DNA of 64,000 nt from Sphingomonas panacis (lineage in GTDB: Bacteria > Pseudomonadota > Alphaproteobacteria > Sphingomonadales > Sphingomonadaceae). The first letter of the stretch is position 1. Every line of letters begins with the position of its first letter. The DNA lies in contig NZ_CP014169.1 in assembly GCF_001717955.1 (NCBI RefSeq), positions 124,001 through 188,000 on the forward strand, written 5' to 3'. Below the pieces are notes generated by a model. That model searched no databases. It worked only from the letters and a program-made list of their open reading frames with translations, and was not told where the DNA came from. The position numbers and the translations under genes are program-made. This document shows positions 1 through 7,748 of the stretch, in pieces.

Positions 1-488
1 AGCACTTCATGATCGGGACCGAGATAGCCGAGGCTGAGCTGGACCCAGACCTCCTCGCCATGAAGCGTGATTTCGCCCGAGCAGGCCGGACCGGCGCGGT
101 TGGAGCGAACCTCGAAGCTGTGCTCGGCGAGGTCGAGGGCCTCGGCCAGGCGGCGCATCGCGGCGCGGCCTTCGCTGTGGAATGCACGTTTCGCGTTGTC
201 GTCATGGCTGACCCCGCGGCGGGCGAGCGTCAGCAGCATCGGATGGCGTCGGATCTCCGCGATCTGATCCATACAGGCGTGACGCAATTGGATGTCGCCC
301 GGTCGCGCCCCGGTGACGGTTGCCAAATGCCGCACGAGCAGCACGACGGCGGGATCGTCTTCCAGATCCTTGCCCGCGTTGCGGCAATCGGTGATCGCGG
401 CCTCGACCGCGTGGAGCGTCGTGGCGATGGTCGTAAGGGCGCTGGGATCCAGGGCCTGCTGGTGTCGGAACGCAACGTCGTAGTGCAT
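1..488 (-). CDS. Conserved plasmid protein of unknown function (3' end cut by window edge)
   Basis: The reading frame starts at an ATG (488) preceded by GGAGGT and stays open to the window edge, giving 162 residues beginning MHYDVAFRHQQALDPSALTT. I do not recognise a family. The N-terminal half is probably helical; the later part (HGEEVWVQLSLGYLGPDH) looks like a small beta domain. It is the last visible gene of the minus-strand run that follows the PRTRC cassette. A C-rich tract lies about 40 bases upstream. Codon use matches its neighbours. That it is a gene is fairly certain; its function is unknown and the C-terminus is missing. Confidence 0.7.
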   Translation of the reverse strand, partial: MHYDVAFRHQQALDPSALTTIATTLHAVEAAITDCRNAGKDLEDDPAVVLLVRHLATVTGARPGDIQLRHACMDQIAEIRRHPMLLTLARRGVSHDDNAKRAFHSEGRAAMRRLAEALDLAEHSFEVRSNRAGPACSGEITLHGEEVWVQLSLGYLGPDHEV

Positions 489-525
489 GGGGACCTCCGG
501 CTTGGAGCGCGCATCACGCTCGGAG

Positions 526-549
526 CCCCTGCCCCCCTTTCCTTTTTCA
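526..549 (-). repeat. G-rich purine leader element, copy a
   Basis: On the coding (minus) strand this is a purine tract containing GGGGGGCAGGGG, lying 38 bases upstream of the gene that starts at 488. It resembles tracts in front of the genes starting at 2039, 9386, 22558, 26891 and 27825. Function is unknown. Confidence 0.45.
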
Positions 550-626
550 CCGGGGTATATTGACCGGCCTTGGCGTGGCGGGCGGTTGACCGGGCCAGCC
601 GATCGATGTCGGTGCCAGCGCTGGTG

Positions 627-860
627 TCAGGGTTGAGCAGCGTCTTGGTCAGCCACACTGGCAGCGCGAAGTAGTTCCTCCGCTTCCCAACGGAAATCGG
701 CCGAGAAGCCTTCAGCCACGCACCGCGCGTGATCAGCGCCGCAATTGATAGCTGACTGGCGCAGGTGATGGGCAAGACGGTCGAACTCTGCTGGATTGTC
801 GATCCTGATTGGCAAGCGCTCGCGGCGGAGCTGGTCGCGACGTTCATCGAAGGCGATCAT
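627..860 (-). CDS. Small hypothetical protein (77 aa)
   Basis: A 77-residue protein rich in Arg, Glu and Asp (MIAFDERRDQLRRERLPIRI...). Its ATG overlaps the stop of the upstream zinc-ribbon gene as ATGA, the usual sign of translational coupling. No motif is recognised; the sequence looks helical, with two Cys at about 40 and 47. It is a small member of the gene run downstream of the PRTRC cassette. The coupling supports it as real; its function is unknown. Confidence 0.6.
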   Translation of the reverse strand: MIAFDERRDQLRRERLPIRIDNPAEFDRLAHHLRQSAINCGADHARCVAEGFSADFRWEAEELLRAASVADQDAAQP

Positions 861-1555
861 GACCGCCCGGCGGGGTCATGAGCAGGAAGCGCGAGAACCT
901 CCAGATAGGCGGTTTCGACGAGCTCTGTCTTCTGGGTCCGCTCGCGGGGCGTCATGTCCAGCCTGACGTAGAAGCCGGCGAAGTGCGTGCGCACGATCGT
1001 GCCTTCCCGGTTTCGGAAGCGGTCGCCGCCGACGCGTGGGCGCTGGAGGATCCGCACGCGGGCGCAGATCGCGAGTGCGAGCGGAGACCAGCGGGCGAGG
1101 TCGTCACTCTCGGCGCCGCAATCGTCGCAGGTGGTCGAATCGAAAAGGCCGGTAATCGTCCAGTCCTGGATGATGATGTCCCAGCGCGCGGCGGCGTCGC
1201 GGGCAAGATTGTCGCTGCCGCAAGTTCGGCAGAGGGGCCGGACCAGTGGATGAGGGAGGACCGGTTGGACGGCGTCGGCGCCAGTCTCGGCATCCGGATT
1301 GTCGGAATGTGAGGCATTCATAAGAATCTCCGGGCTTCGGCTTATGTCGGAATGAGCGGGCGGATATTCGCCGTCTGCACACGGCGCGCAGGAGCCGGCG
1401 GGCGGGTCGCGTGGCGATGCTTCGTCGTCTGCCTCCATGGCCGCGTGCCTGGCCGCCGATCGGCTGTTCCATCGCCAGTCGTTATCGGTGATGAGGGTGC
1501 CGTCGCGGCGGCGTGCGATCCATCCACCTTCCGGGTCCCTTTCTATGCGGCGCAT
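857..1555 (-). CDS. Zinc-ribbon-like hypothetical protein
   Basis: The ATG at 1555 has GGAGG nine bases upstream and sits one base after the stop of the previous gene, giving 232 residues. A second in-frame ATG at 1321 with GGAG upstream would give only the conserved C-terminal 154 residues. The C-terminal part contains CRTCGSDNLARDAAARWD, then Q-D-W and a second Cys pair (CDDCG), a zinc-ribbon-like arrangement. The same signature occurs in the gene at 2674-3114, so the two look like paralogues. The N-terminal 80 residues (RRIERDPEGGWIARRRDG...) may be a separate small module. The role is unknown; nucleic-acid or protein binding is a guess from the ribbon. Confidence 0.65.
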   Translation of the reverse strand: MRRIERDPEGGWIARRRDGTLITDNDWRWNSRSAARHAAMEADDEASPRDPPAGSCAPCADGEYPPAHSDISRSPEILMNASHSDNPDAETGADAVQPVLPHPLVRPLCRTCGSDNLARDAAARWDIIIQDWTITGLFDSTTCDDCGAESDDLARWSPLALAICARVRILQRPRVGGDRFRNREGTIVRTHFAGFYVRLDMTPRERTQKTELVETAYLEVLALPAHDPAGRS

Positions 1556-1556
1556 G

Positions 1557-2039
1557 TCAGCGTTCCTCCGCCTGGGCGATTGCGCGATCGAGCGCTCCAG
1601 CCTCGCCTCGGAGCCAGTCGGGAATGTCGCCTCCGAACGCGGCAAGCATTGCCTTGGCGCGGGTTCGCAGCTCGGTGGCACTCTCGATCTCTCGCGCGAT
1701 CTGATCGCCTTGTCTGGCATTGCCGGAAACAGGTTGCCCGTTTTCGGCAATCAGTTTCCAGATGAGGGTAGCGGCTTCGTCGCAGATGATGTGGTGGACA
1801 GGGCCGAACTCGCTGTTGGACCGGTAGCTGACCAGCCGGTCTGCGAGGGCGCCGGCCGGGTCTTCGTCGTCTGAGACTGTGCGCCCAGCAGATAGCCGGA
1901 CCTCGACGGAAAACCGCTCCGTCGGCTCATCAGATGATGTGAGCGTCCCGCGCCATGTGAAGCGGTCATACCCATAGTCGCGGGCGAATTTCGCCAATGC
2001 CTTGGCGCAATTGGCTTCGGCTGACTCGTCATATGCCAT
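1557..2039 (-). CDS. Hypothetical protein (160 aa)
   Basis: The start MAYDESAEANCAKALAKF has GGAGGG about ten bases upstream; longer in-frame starts lack a ribosome site. Visible features are an N-terminal helix, a beta-rich middle (YDRFTWRGTLTSSDEPTERFSVEVRL) and a helical C-terminus with many Ala and Glu. It is followed after one base by the zinc-ribbon gene, so they are likely co-translated. No family recognised. A purine-rich leader element lies 118 bases upstream, directly after the preceding gene. Confidence 0.65.
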   Translation of the reverse strand: MAYDESAEANCAKALAKFARDYGYDRFTWRGTLTSSDEPTERFSVEVRLSAGRTVSDDEDPAGALADRLVSYRSNSEFGPVHHIICDEAATLIWKLIAENGQPVSGNARQGDQIAREIESATELRTRAKAMLAAFGGDIPDWLRGEAGALDRAIAQAEER

Positions 2040-2156
2040 GTTGTGATCCCTCCGGCTGGTCGTTCGATCATCGAGGCGGCAGCTCAGCTGTCGGTGACCA
2101 CCGCGCCGATGGCGGAATCCGGCCGAGCCATTCTCGAGAGCCAATGCGCTCGACAG

Positions 2157-2178
2157 GCCCTGCCCCCCTCCTCTTTTT
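2157..2178 (-). repeat. G-rich purine leader element, copy b
   Basis: On the minus strand the stop TAA of the preceding gene opens a purine tract ending in GGGGGGCAGGGCC. It lies 118 bases upstream of the start at 2039 and shares the GGGGGGCAGGG core with copy a. Confidence 0.45.
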
Positions 2179-2680
2179 ACCCAGGCGCTGAAGCGTTGGC
2201 GGTGTCGTCGGCATCCAGGATCAGGCGCGCAGCCTTGAGAAGCGTTGCCTCGTCGGCACCATTGAGGATTTCCGCACTGGGCTTCTTGCTGCGGATTGCT
2301 GCGATCACCGGCTCGGCCGGACGCTTCTTTAAGGGGTAGGCGTAAACGGCGCCGTCCTCGATCGTGACGATGTTGGTGCGCAGGCGGCGGCGCAGCGCCG
2401 AGACGCTTTCGGCCTCGTCGATCAACGTGGCGATTTCATGCTCGAGGCTCGGTTCGAGATCGATGCCCTGATAGGTGCGTGCGGTGCGGTGGGCTTTGAG
2501 CCACCGGTCGACTTCGGCCTCGGTGAGCGTTCCTTTCTGGCGATAGTCATCCGCTCCACCCTGTCCGCGGTTGCTCGCGAGGAAGGCAAGCGCGCCGTCG
2601 ATCCAGATTTCTGCGGTATAGCAGGATGTCTCCTCGGAGAGCGCCCTGATCACCTTGAGCTTGCGCAGTTCGATCAACAT
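2177..2680 (-). CDS. Hypothetical protein (167 aa)
   Basis: The start MLIELRKLKVIRALSEETSC has AGGAGG about eight bases upstream and overlaps the stop of the upstream gene by seven bases. The first 60 residues look like a small beta sheet (CYTAEIWIDGALAFLASNRGQGGADDYRQ), followed by a helical region with LTEAEVDRWLKAH. The C-terminal part contains RSKKPSAEILNGADEATLLKAARLI. The order of genes (zinc ribbon, this, 160-aa protein, second zinc ribbon) suggests one conserved operon. No function can be assigned. Confidence 0.65.
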   Translation of the reverse strand: MLIELRKLKVIRALSEETSCYTAEIWIDGALAFLASNRGQGGADDYRQKGTLTEAEVDRWLKAHRTARTYQGIDLEPSLEHEIATLIDEAESVSALRRRLRTNIVTIEDGAVYAYPLKKRPAEPVIAAIRSKKPSAEILNGADEATLLKAARLILDADDTANASAPG

Positions 2681-3114
2681 GCTGGTGCCTCCTGGATAAA
2701 TCGGAAGATCGGTTCGACGCCCTGGTGAGGTCGCCATCGAACGATGGTGTCGCCTTCCCGCTCGCAGGCCTGGCAAGTGTGGCAGTCGTAAATGTCGACA
2801 AAGGACCATTGTCCGGTGCGCGAATCCCACATGGCGCTGGCGTCACGAACGATGTCGGCGCTGGCGCAACTGTCGCAGACGGGCTCCTTTTGCTGCGCAG
2901 CAGGGCCGCAAAATGACGCGGTGCAGGCTGCGTGAAAGCGCGCACCCCACGCATAGACGCCAAAGGCGGCCACCGCCGCGACCCAGTTCGCGCGTGCTTC
3001 CTCTGTGATGAATTCGTGGGATGTCGCGTATCGCGCGCTCAGATACTCCTTGGCGAGCGTGACGGGGTCGGCCGCGACGAGCCCGTAGGCGCCGGCCACA
3101 TAGCGGTGTCGCAT
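2674..3114 (-). CDS. Zinc-ribbon-like hypothetical protein (146 aa)
   Basis: The start MRHRYVAGAYGLVAADP has GGGAGGATCC just upstream. The middle of the protein carries CDSCASADIVRDASAMWD, then Q-W-S and CHTCQAC. This is the same spaced Cys pairs plus R-D-A-x-A-x-W-D signature seen in the product of 857-1555, so they share a domain. An N-terminal stretch (EYLSARYATSHEFITEEARANW) is predicted helical. The stop overlaps the next start by seven bases. The role is unknown. Confidence 0.65.
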   Translation of the reverse strand: MRHRYVAGAYGLVAADPVTLAKEYLSARYATSHEFITEEARANWVAAVAAFGVYAWGARFHAACTASFCGPAAQQKEPVCDSCASADIVRDASAMWDSRTGQWSFVDIYDCHTCQACEREGDTIVRWRPHQGVEPIFRFIQEAPAC

Positions 3115-3270
3115 AGGATCCTCCCTGATTGAGGTTTGGCGATGGCGCTGTCGTTTCGGCCGGCTGCGCGAGCTGGCCGGAACAGGGGGACAGGTTTCAT
3201 GCCGGGCGCGAGTGGGGCCTCGGGGGTGCGCCACGCTTGTCGGCGCAAAGACGTCCGCCGTGTCGAAAGT

Positions 3271-3549
3271 TCAGGGGCGCTGTCTGACCGATCGGCGGCG
3301 ACCAGGCCCTGGGCCGATGGCACGAGCTATGTGCCCGGCATAGACGCCGCAAGCCGCCCAATAGGCCGCGACCGGCGGCTTTCGGCTTCGCCAGCTGCGT
3401 TCTGCGCGCAAACGGGCGTCGTGCTGGATGTCGAGCAGGATGTCCTGGAGAGCGAGACGGGCTTCGGGACTGAGTGTGCGAAGTCGGGCTAGGGACGGGC
3501 GGGTCAGGATGGGATTGCGAACCTCCGCCTTGGAGGAACGTTCGATCAT
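3271..3549 (-). CDS. Small hypothetical protein (92 aa) after thiF
   Basis: The ATG overlaps the ThiF stop as ATGA, so it is probably translated together with the PRTRC operon. The 92 residues contain a helical core (SLARLRTLSPEARLALQDILLDIQHDARLRAERSW) and a Gly/Ala/Arg-rich tail. It could be an accessory member of this PRTRC cassette, but no family is recognised. Confidence 0.55.
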   Translation of the reverse strand: MIERSSKAEVRNPILTRPSLARLRTLSPEARLALQDILLDIQHDARLRAERSWRSRKPPVAAYWAACGVYAGHIARAIGPGPGRRRSVRQRP

Positions 3550-4379
3550 CGCTGTGCTTCCATTACGGGCTCCGCGACGTGCTCGTCCGGATCGATGGCG
3601 GTGCGGCGAATGTCGGTTACGTCATCGGTCGCTGGCAGCGGAATGGGGACGCATTGTCCGCTGGCGAGGTTCATGAATGCGCCAGCGTGGCCGATCGAGC
3701 CGCGGCCGATCAGATCGAAAAGCAGGGCGAGCGCGTGACTGGCCAGGACACGGTTCACGAACAGGGATTGCCGTTCGAGCGCCTCGGCGACCGAGCAGGA
3801 TGGGCTATCGTCGTCCGGCAGGGTCTCATCGGCGATCTCGGGGAGATATTCGAGCACGGTCGGAAGGCGTCGGCGGTCTCGCCCGTGCTGGTCGCCCGGG
3901 CAGCCGATGATGAACTGGCCGTCGCTGGCGCGGTTGCCGAGGTCCATCCAATAGGTCGGTGCCGTGGATTTGGTCGTCATTGCAGCGCCAAGCGCGCGTC
4001 GCGCGGACGCTGTGTCGACGCAGCTGATGAGGATATCGGCTTTCGAAATATCGACCGCGCCTGGCGCGCGGCCGTGGATGGCCTTCCAGGCGAGACCATG
4101 CGCAAGGTTGATCCGCTCGGTTAGCGTATGGGCCTTCGAGCTGCCGAGGTCGCACCGATAGAATGGCTGTCGGCCGAGATTGGCCTCGCTGACGACGTCA
4201 TCATCGACAATGGTGACATGGAGCGATCGGGAGGAAATGGCGCGCAGGGCCGTGTTGAGCGACGCAAGGCCCATCAGCATCTGCGCGCCGTTGCCGCCGC
4301 AGCCGACGAGGACGATCCTGATCGTGCGATTGTCGAAGCCGGCGGGGAGATAGTGGCGATCGGGTGGATCAGGCTGCAT
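3546..4379 (-). CDS. PRTRC system ThiF family protein (E1-like)
   Basis: This is an E1/ThiF/MoeB-type adenylating protein of 277 residues. Visible parts are the nucleotide-binding GCGGNG loop at 26-31, the acidic strand end VDDD near 58-61, the N-x-x-R-Q segment (N68, R70, Q71), Lys82, and Asp122 in the second acidic patch. Cys195 in SPSCSVAEALERQ is a plausible thioester cysteine. E1-like proteins adenylate the C-terminal Gly of a beta-grasp protein; the partner would be PRTRC-C, encoded upstream. The start MQPDPPDRHY overlaps protein A by 11 bases; a longer in-frame extension at the N-terminus looks non-coding. Its place at the end of the PRTRC run supports the name. Confidence 0.88.
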   Translation of the reverse strand: MQPDPPDRHYLPAGFDNRTIRIVLVGCGGNGAQMLMGLASLNTALRAISSRSLHVTIVDDDVVSEANLGRQPFYRCDLGSSKAHTLTERINLAHGLAWKAIHGRAPGAVDISKADILISCVDTASARRALGAAMTTKSTAPTYWMDLGNRASDGQFIIGCPGDQHGRDRRRLPTVLEYLPEIADETLPDDDSPSCSVAEALERQSLFVNRVLASHALALLFDLIGRGSIGHAGAFMNLASGQCVPIPLPATDDVTDIRRTAIDPDEHVAEPVMEAQR

Positions 4380-5031
4380 AATCGTCTCCTGAGAAGGGAT
4401 TGCGCGGGACGGCCAGGAACATGCCACCCGCGCATAGGCGGGAGGCAATGACAGGGCCGTCCGGGTCGCCGAGCCGCCCGACCACGAGCGCGATCTTCGT
4501 GGTGTGAGCGTCGTCGCGATCGTCCGTAGCGCTGAAAAATGCCGCACCATGACCGTGACTGTGAATGTCGCAGACGAGATGCCGCCGCAGTGGAAGGACG
4601 GGGTTGCGGTAGATCAGGCGCGACGGGGTTGCCTCGTCGATCTGAGGGAAATGCAGCGAGAAGTCGCGATCATCCTCATCCCAGATGACGAAGGCGGCCG
4701 CTTCGTTCGGAAGAGCCGCGCAGAAGTGGTCGAGGACGCGATCGAATATCTCTTTTGGTATGAGACCGCAGCGCAGATTGGCGCGGCGCTCGCCGATGCT
4801 GCCATAGGGTAGATATGCCGGGATGGGCGGTGTGACGGGAACGTCGAGCTCGAGCCAGGGACGGCGTACGATGAGACTGACGCCATCGCGTCCGACAGCG
4901 AGGCAATGGCCGGTGCGGGAGGCGCGCACCGCGTCGATGGCAGGAGACCCGCCGCTCGGCGGTACCGGGTAACAGGGCGCGGCCGCGAGGATCGCAGCTG
5001 CGGTCGGGTCGTCGGCGAGCGTGGCGGTCAT
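4369..5031 (-). CDS. PRTRC system protein A (JAMM/Mov34-like)
   Basis: The C-terminal half contains a complete JAMM metalloprotease motif: Glu110, then H157-S-H159, seven residues, Ser167, two residues, Asp170. In related families this motif holds zinc and cleaves isopeptide or C-terminal bonds of ubiquitin-like proteins. The N-terminal half (1-100) is not recognised. The 220-residue length suits PRTRC-A. Its ATG overlaps the stop of protein B as ATGA. With the adjacent E1-like and E2-like proteins, a role in processing or removing the small PRTRC-C protein is likely but inferred. Confidence 0.88.
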   Translation of the reverse strand: MTATLADDPTAAAILAAAPCYPVPPSGGSPAIDAVRASRTGHCLAVGRDGVSLIVRRPWLELDVPVTPPIPAYLPYGSIGERRANLRCGLIPKEIFDRVLDHFCAALPNEAAAFVIWDEDDRDFSLHFPQIDEATPSRLIYRNPVLPLRRHLVCDIHSHGHGAAFFSATDDRDDAHTTKIALVVGRLGDPDGPVIASRLCAGGMFLAVPRNPFSGDDYAA

Positions 5032-5855
5032 CTTGAGCCTCCCGCAACGAGCTGCCCGAACGTCATCGGCTTAGCGCCAGACGCAGCTTTGGGAGAATTG
5101 GCCTGCCGGCTCTTGCCGGCGAAGGGCTTGAGGCGCCGCACCGGGAAACGCGTCGCCCCGCGGGCGGCGAGGTCGTCCCAGAGTTTCACCAGGCCGCCCT
5201 TGCCCGTGATGGTCCGCTCCTGCCCGGGATTTGGATGTGTCGACCAGCTATCAAATACCGCGCGCTCGAATTCCGGGATCGCCGATACGGCGAGTGTCCC
5301 GGGCCTGGGGATGTTGCCCCAGCAGAGCGATCCGTCGATGTAGACGTTGAGGATGGGCGAGTGAAGCAATCGGGTCTCGGCGGTGGGGCGCTGGTTTTGC
5401 GCAAGCGCGTAGACGCTGAGTGTACGGCGCGTGGCGATGAAGAGATGTGCGGGAAAGGGGACGGGAACGATGGTCCGCTGGCGCAAGGGGCCGAGCCCGA
5501 CGGGTGGGGCCGACAGATTGAAATAGGCAGGGCGGACCTGCTCTGGCGTCCACCAGGCAAGCATGTCGGCGTGAGCTACCAGCACATTGTGCGGCAGAAT
5601 GTCTGGCGGCGCTGCCCTGCCGAGGGCCTGGGACCATTGTCGCAGGTGGGCGCGTGTCAGCGGTGTGCCGGCGGCGATGGTCGGGCCGGCTTCGTTATGC
5701 TCGATGGGATGGAGACTGGCAAAGGCGTGCGCGTCGGGTCGCGGCGTCGCATGGTGGCTGGGATTTCGTGGGGAGTCGTTCTGGTAGAGCAGGATGGCGC
5801 TGGTCAGCACCATGCCGGCGGCGGTTGCTTCGAAATGAGCGCTATGGTCGGACAT
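5028..5855 (-). CDS. PRTRC system protein B (E2-like)
   Basis: A 275-residue protein starting at MSDHSAHFEATAAG; longer in-frame starts run into the preceding gene. The segment HSPILNVYIDGSLCWGN (about 165-181) has the layout of an E2 active site: an N-x-x-x-D-G turn followed by a Cys, here C178. Families matching PRTRC-B have been described as prokaryotic E2-like (UBC fold). It overlaps protein F by 14 bases and protein A by 4. The likely role is to accept PRTRC-C from the ThiF protein; no substrate is known. The Ser/Lys-rich C-terminal tail may be disordered. Confidence 0.85.
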   Translation of the reverse strand: MSDHSAHFEATAAGMVLTSAILLYQNDSPRNPSHHATPRPDAHAFASLHPIEHNEAGPTIAAGTPLTRAHLRQWSQALGRAAPPDILPHNVLVAHADMLAWWTPEQVRPAYFNLSAPPVGLGPLRQRTIVPVPFPAHLFIATRRTLSVYALAQNQRPTAETRLLHSPILNVYIDGSLCWGNIPRPGTLAVSAIPEFERAVFDSWSTHPNPGQERTITGKGGLVKLWDDLAARGATRFPVRRLKPFAGKSRQANSPKAASGAKPMTFGQLVAGGSR

Positions 5856-6867
5856 GGGAACCTCGCAGTTTCTCGGGATCGAGTTCGATGAGATGCTGGG
5901 CAGCGAGCAGGAATCGCGCTCCGACCTCGAGTGACGCGAACCAGTGCGTGATGGTATCGGCGTCCGGGAGCGGGCAGAGACCGGCGACGTCCATGAAGCC
6001 GTATTCCATGCCGTGACGGCCGACATCGTCGACTTCGGCCGCGAAATATTCGACGGGCACGAGGGTCAGCGGCGGCAAGGACGAACATTCCTCGAGGCCG
6101 GGGACATATTCGTAGAGCGTCTCGGAATTGAAGCGCCAGGCGTTGCGATCCTGTGGCAGCCGCCGAAGCGCGTCGTGGGTCTGTCGAAGCCGGCGCAGGG
6201 CTATGCGCAGTCTGGTCGGGAGCTGAGCGTGCGGCACGGAATTCGCAGCATCCATCCACCCGGGTTTCCTGGCGTTCATGGTCGACGGCAGGCTGTGCTC
6301 GTCGAGATCGTCGGGGTCTGCGCCCTGGTAGTCGATGAGGCTTTGGCGCGCGCCTTCATCGTCGGTTTCGCCGTCCCAATAGTAGATCGAGATTTCGTCG
6401 AAGAGGTCCTGATAGTTGAAGATTGGGAGAGCACTGCCGAGGGTCTGCTCGAGCGCGGCATAAGCGGCCGCCCGCCAGGCGATCGGCGCATTGCTGTTCT
6501 CGATCCATCCCAGATCGAGCTGTCCCATACTGTCGCAGATGGTGGCGACTGCCGGCGGACCAACGTCCTCGCCGTTGAGGACGACGATCCGCAGATCAGC
6601 GAGCGTGAGCGGGTCGAGAGCGTCGAGGACCGCATGGTTGAAGGTCGTTTCGATATGCCGGCGTGCGTCGCCGCGCGTGTAAGGGATTGCCGAGCTATCG
6701 CGCGACGCGACCCAGCGCCCGATCAGCTTATGGTGGGCCGCGAGCGGTCGGTCGAACGCAGTCGGGATTTCCGGTGCGATCTTGACCGACCGGCCGGCAA
6801 GGTCAGCCGAGTGGGGGTAGCCGCAGGCTGGTGGGCGCCTGAAGAGGTTCGGCAGGGTCGTTTCCAT
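5842..6867 (-). CDS. PRTRC system protein F
   Basis: The identification rests on position between C and B and on length (341 residues); the family has no assigned biochemistry. The start METTLPNLFRRPPACGYPHS is preferred because the upstream part of the open frame overlaps another small reading frame and looks non-coding. The sequence has a helical look with many Asp and Trp, including DLFDEISIYYWDGETDDEG, and no catalytic motif that I can see. It overlaps protein B by 14 bases, consistent with a tightly coupled operon. Confidence 0.75.
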   Translation of the reverse strand: METTLPNLFRRPPACGYPHSADLAGRSVKIAPEIPTAFDRPLAAHHKLIGRWVASRDSSAIPYTRGDARRHIETTFNHAVLDALDPLTLADLRIVVLNGEDVGPPAVATICDSMGQLDLGWIENSNAPIAWRAAAYAALEQTLGSALPIFNYQDLFDEISIYYWDGETDDEGARQSLIDYQGADPDDLDEHSLPSTMNARKPGWMDAANSVPHAQLPTRLRIALRRLRQTHDALRRLPQDRNAWRFNSETLYEYVPGLEECSSLPPLTLVPVEYFAAEVDDVGRHGMEYGFMDVAGLCPLPDADTITHWFASLEVGARFLLAAQHLIELDPEKLRGSHVRP

Positions 6868-7027
6868 AGGCGCCCGGGTCGAGCGCGATCTGGACGTGGA
6901 TGGCCTGGGCTTGCTTGCTGCAGGGAGGCTCGGGAGGACCGGTTGTGTCGCCATCTTCGATCTCGATCCATTCGAGGAGTGTCTTGCGGGGTGCGGCGGG
7001 GATGGCCGCGCCTTTGCGGCGCGGCAC
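6803..7027 (-). CDS. Small ORF between PRTRC C and F (74 aa)
   Basis: The frame starts two bases after the stop of protein C and overlaps the start of protein F by 65 bases in another frame. The product begins MPRRKGAAIPAAPRKTLLEW and contains IEIEDGDTTGPPEPPCSK. Without it, about 160 bases between C and F would be empty, which is unusual in this packed operon. No family is recognised. It may be a small PRTRC accessory protein. Confidence 0.5.
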   Translation of the reverse strand: MPRRKGAAIPAAPRKTLLEWIEIEDGDTTGPPEPPCSKQAQAIHVQIALDPGAYGNDPAEPLQAPTSLRLPPLG

Positions 7028-7029
7028 GT

Positions 7030-7236
7030 TCAGCCCTTCGTGCCGACGGCGCGGCGATATTCAGTGACATGCACGCCGCCGGTCACACCGGCGTCGACGA
7101 GTTCGGCGTTGAGGATCGCCGGATAGAGGGTAGCGTGATAGGCGCGCAGGCCTTGGGCATCGTTCGCGAGATGCGGCGGGATCGGGAGATCGATGCCGTC
7201 ATAACGACAGGTGCGGGCGAGATGGTTGATCTGCAT
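7030..7236 (-). CDS. PRTRC system protein C (ubiquitin-like candidate)
   Basis: A 68-residue protein with GAGGAAC upstream of its ATG. The pattern (R-x-C/F-x-Y-D/N-G near 10-14, L-P-x-P, then H-x-x-L-Y-P-x-I-L-N-A and a final G-T-K-G) matches PRTRC-C. Families of this type were assigned to prokaryotic ubiquitin-like beta-grasp proteins. The chain ends in Gly, as needed for activation by an E1-like enzyme. It is probably the protein handled by the ThiF, B and A products. Conjugation is inferred, not seen. Confidence 0.85.
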   Translation of the reverse strand: MQINHLARTCRYDGIDLPIPPHLANDAQGLRAYHATLYPAILNAELVDAGVTGGVHVTEYRRAVGTKG

Positions 7237-7281
7237 CGGTAGTTCCTCGTGATGGTGGGAAAAAGCGCTAAGGCGGTTCGA

Positions 7282-7713
7282 TCACCACAGGCTGGCGGGC
7301 TCATCGGATGTGGCCTCTGCGGGGGGCGCGCTCGGAGCAGGAGACGCAGGTGCGCTTCCGGCGCTGGACGATCTGTTCGGCGCAGAGGCGGCCTTTGCCT
7401 TGGCGGCTTCGGCAGACGCGGCGCGCGCCGCCTCGGTGGCCTCACGCTGTTGGGCGATCTGGTCGGCAAGCGTCTTTCGCGTCGTGATCAGCTGGCCAAG
7501 TGCGCCGTCTGCCCCCCTGGCGAGTTCGGCATCGATCTCCGAGGCGGTCGCGGTGATCGAGATCGGCCGCGTCTCGCCGGTTTCGAGGCTGTGGGTCTTG
7601 CCTTCGGCATTGCGCGGAATGACGGTCAGGGTGACGGTTCCGTCGGGGCCGGCGACAAGGTCGAAGCCGAGGGAGTAGCGCTCGAGGAGCGGGAGCAGGC
7701 TTGCGATAAGCAT
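7282..7713 (-). CDS. PRTRC system protein E
   Basis: The start MLIASLLPLLERYSLGFDLV gives 143 residues. The N-terminal 60 residues form a small beta domain (VTLTVIPRNAEGKTHS). A charged helix with QLITTRKTLADQIAQQREAT follows, probably coiled coil. The tail is rich in Ala, Ser and Pro and probably disordered. It lies directly after the PRTRC ParB gene. The function of protein E is unknown; assignment rests on position and N-terminal pattern. Confidence 0.8.
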   Translation of the reverse strand: MLIASLLPLLERYSLGFDLVAGPDGTVTLTVIPRNAEGKTHSLETGETRPISITATASEIDAELARGADGALGQLITTRKTLADQIAQQREATEAARAASAEAAKAKAASAPNRSSSAGSAPASPAPSAPPAEATSDEPASLW

Positions 7714-7748
7714 GGCGATCAGTCCTTCGTTTTGAGGTGGGATGTCGG

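Noticed and set aside
9..563. 184-codon plus-strand frame at the left edge
   Set aside because: It is antisense to a minus-strand gene with a good ribosome site (start 488) and protein-like sequence; its own translation has no sensible start context.
5944..7242. 432-codon plus-strand frame over PRTRC F and C
   Set aside because: Antisense to the PRTRC genes, with no domain or start signal of its own.
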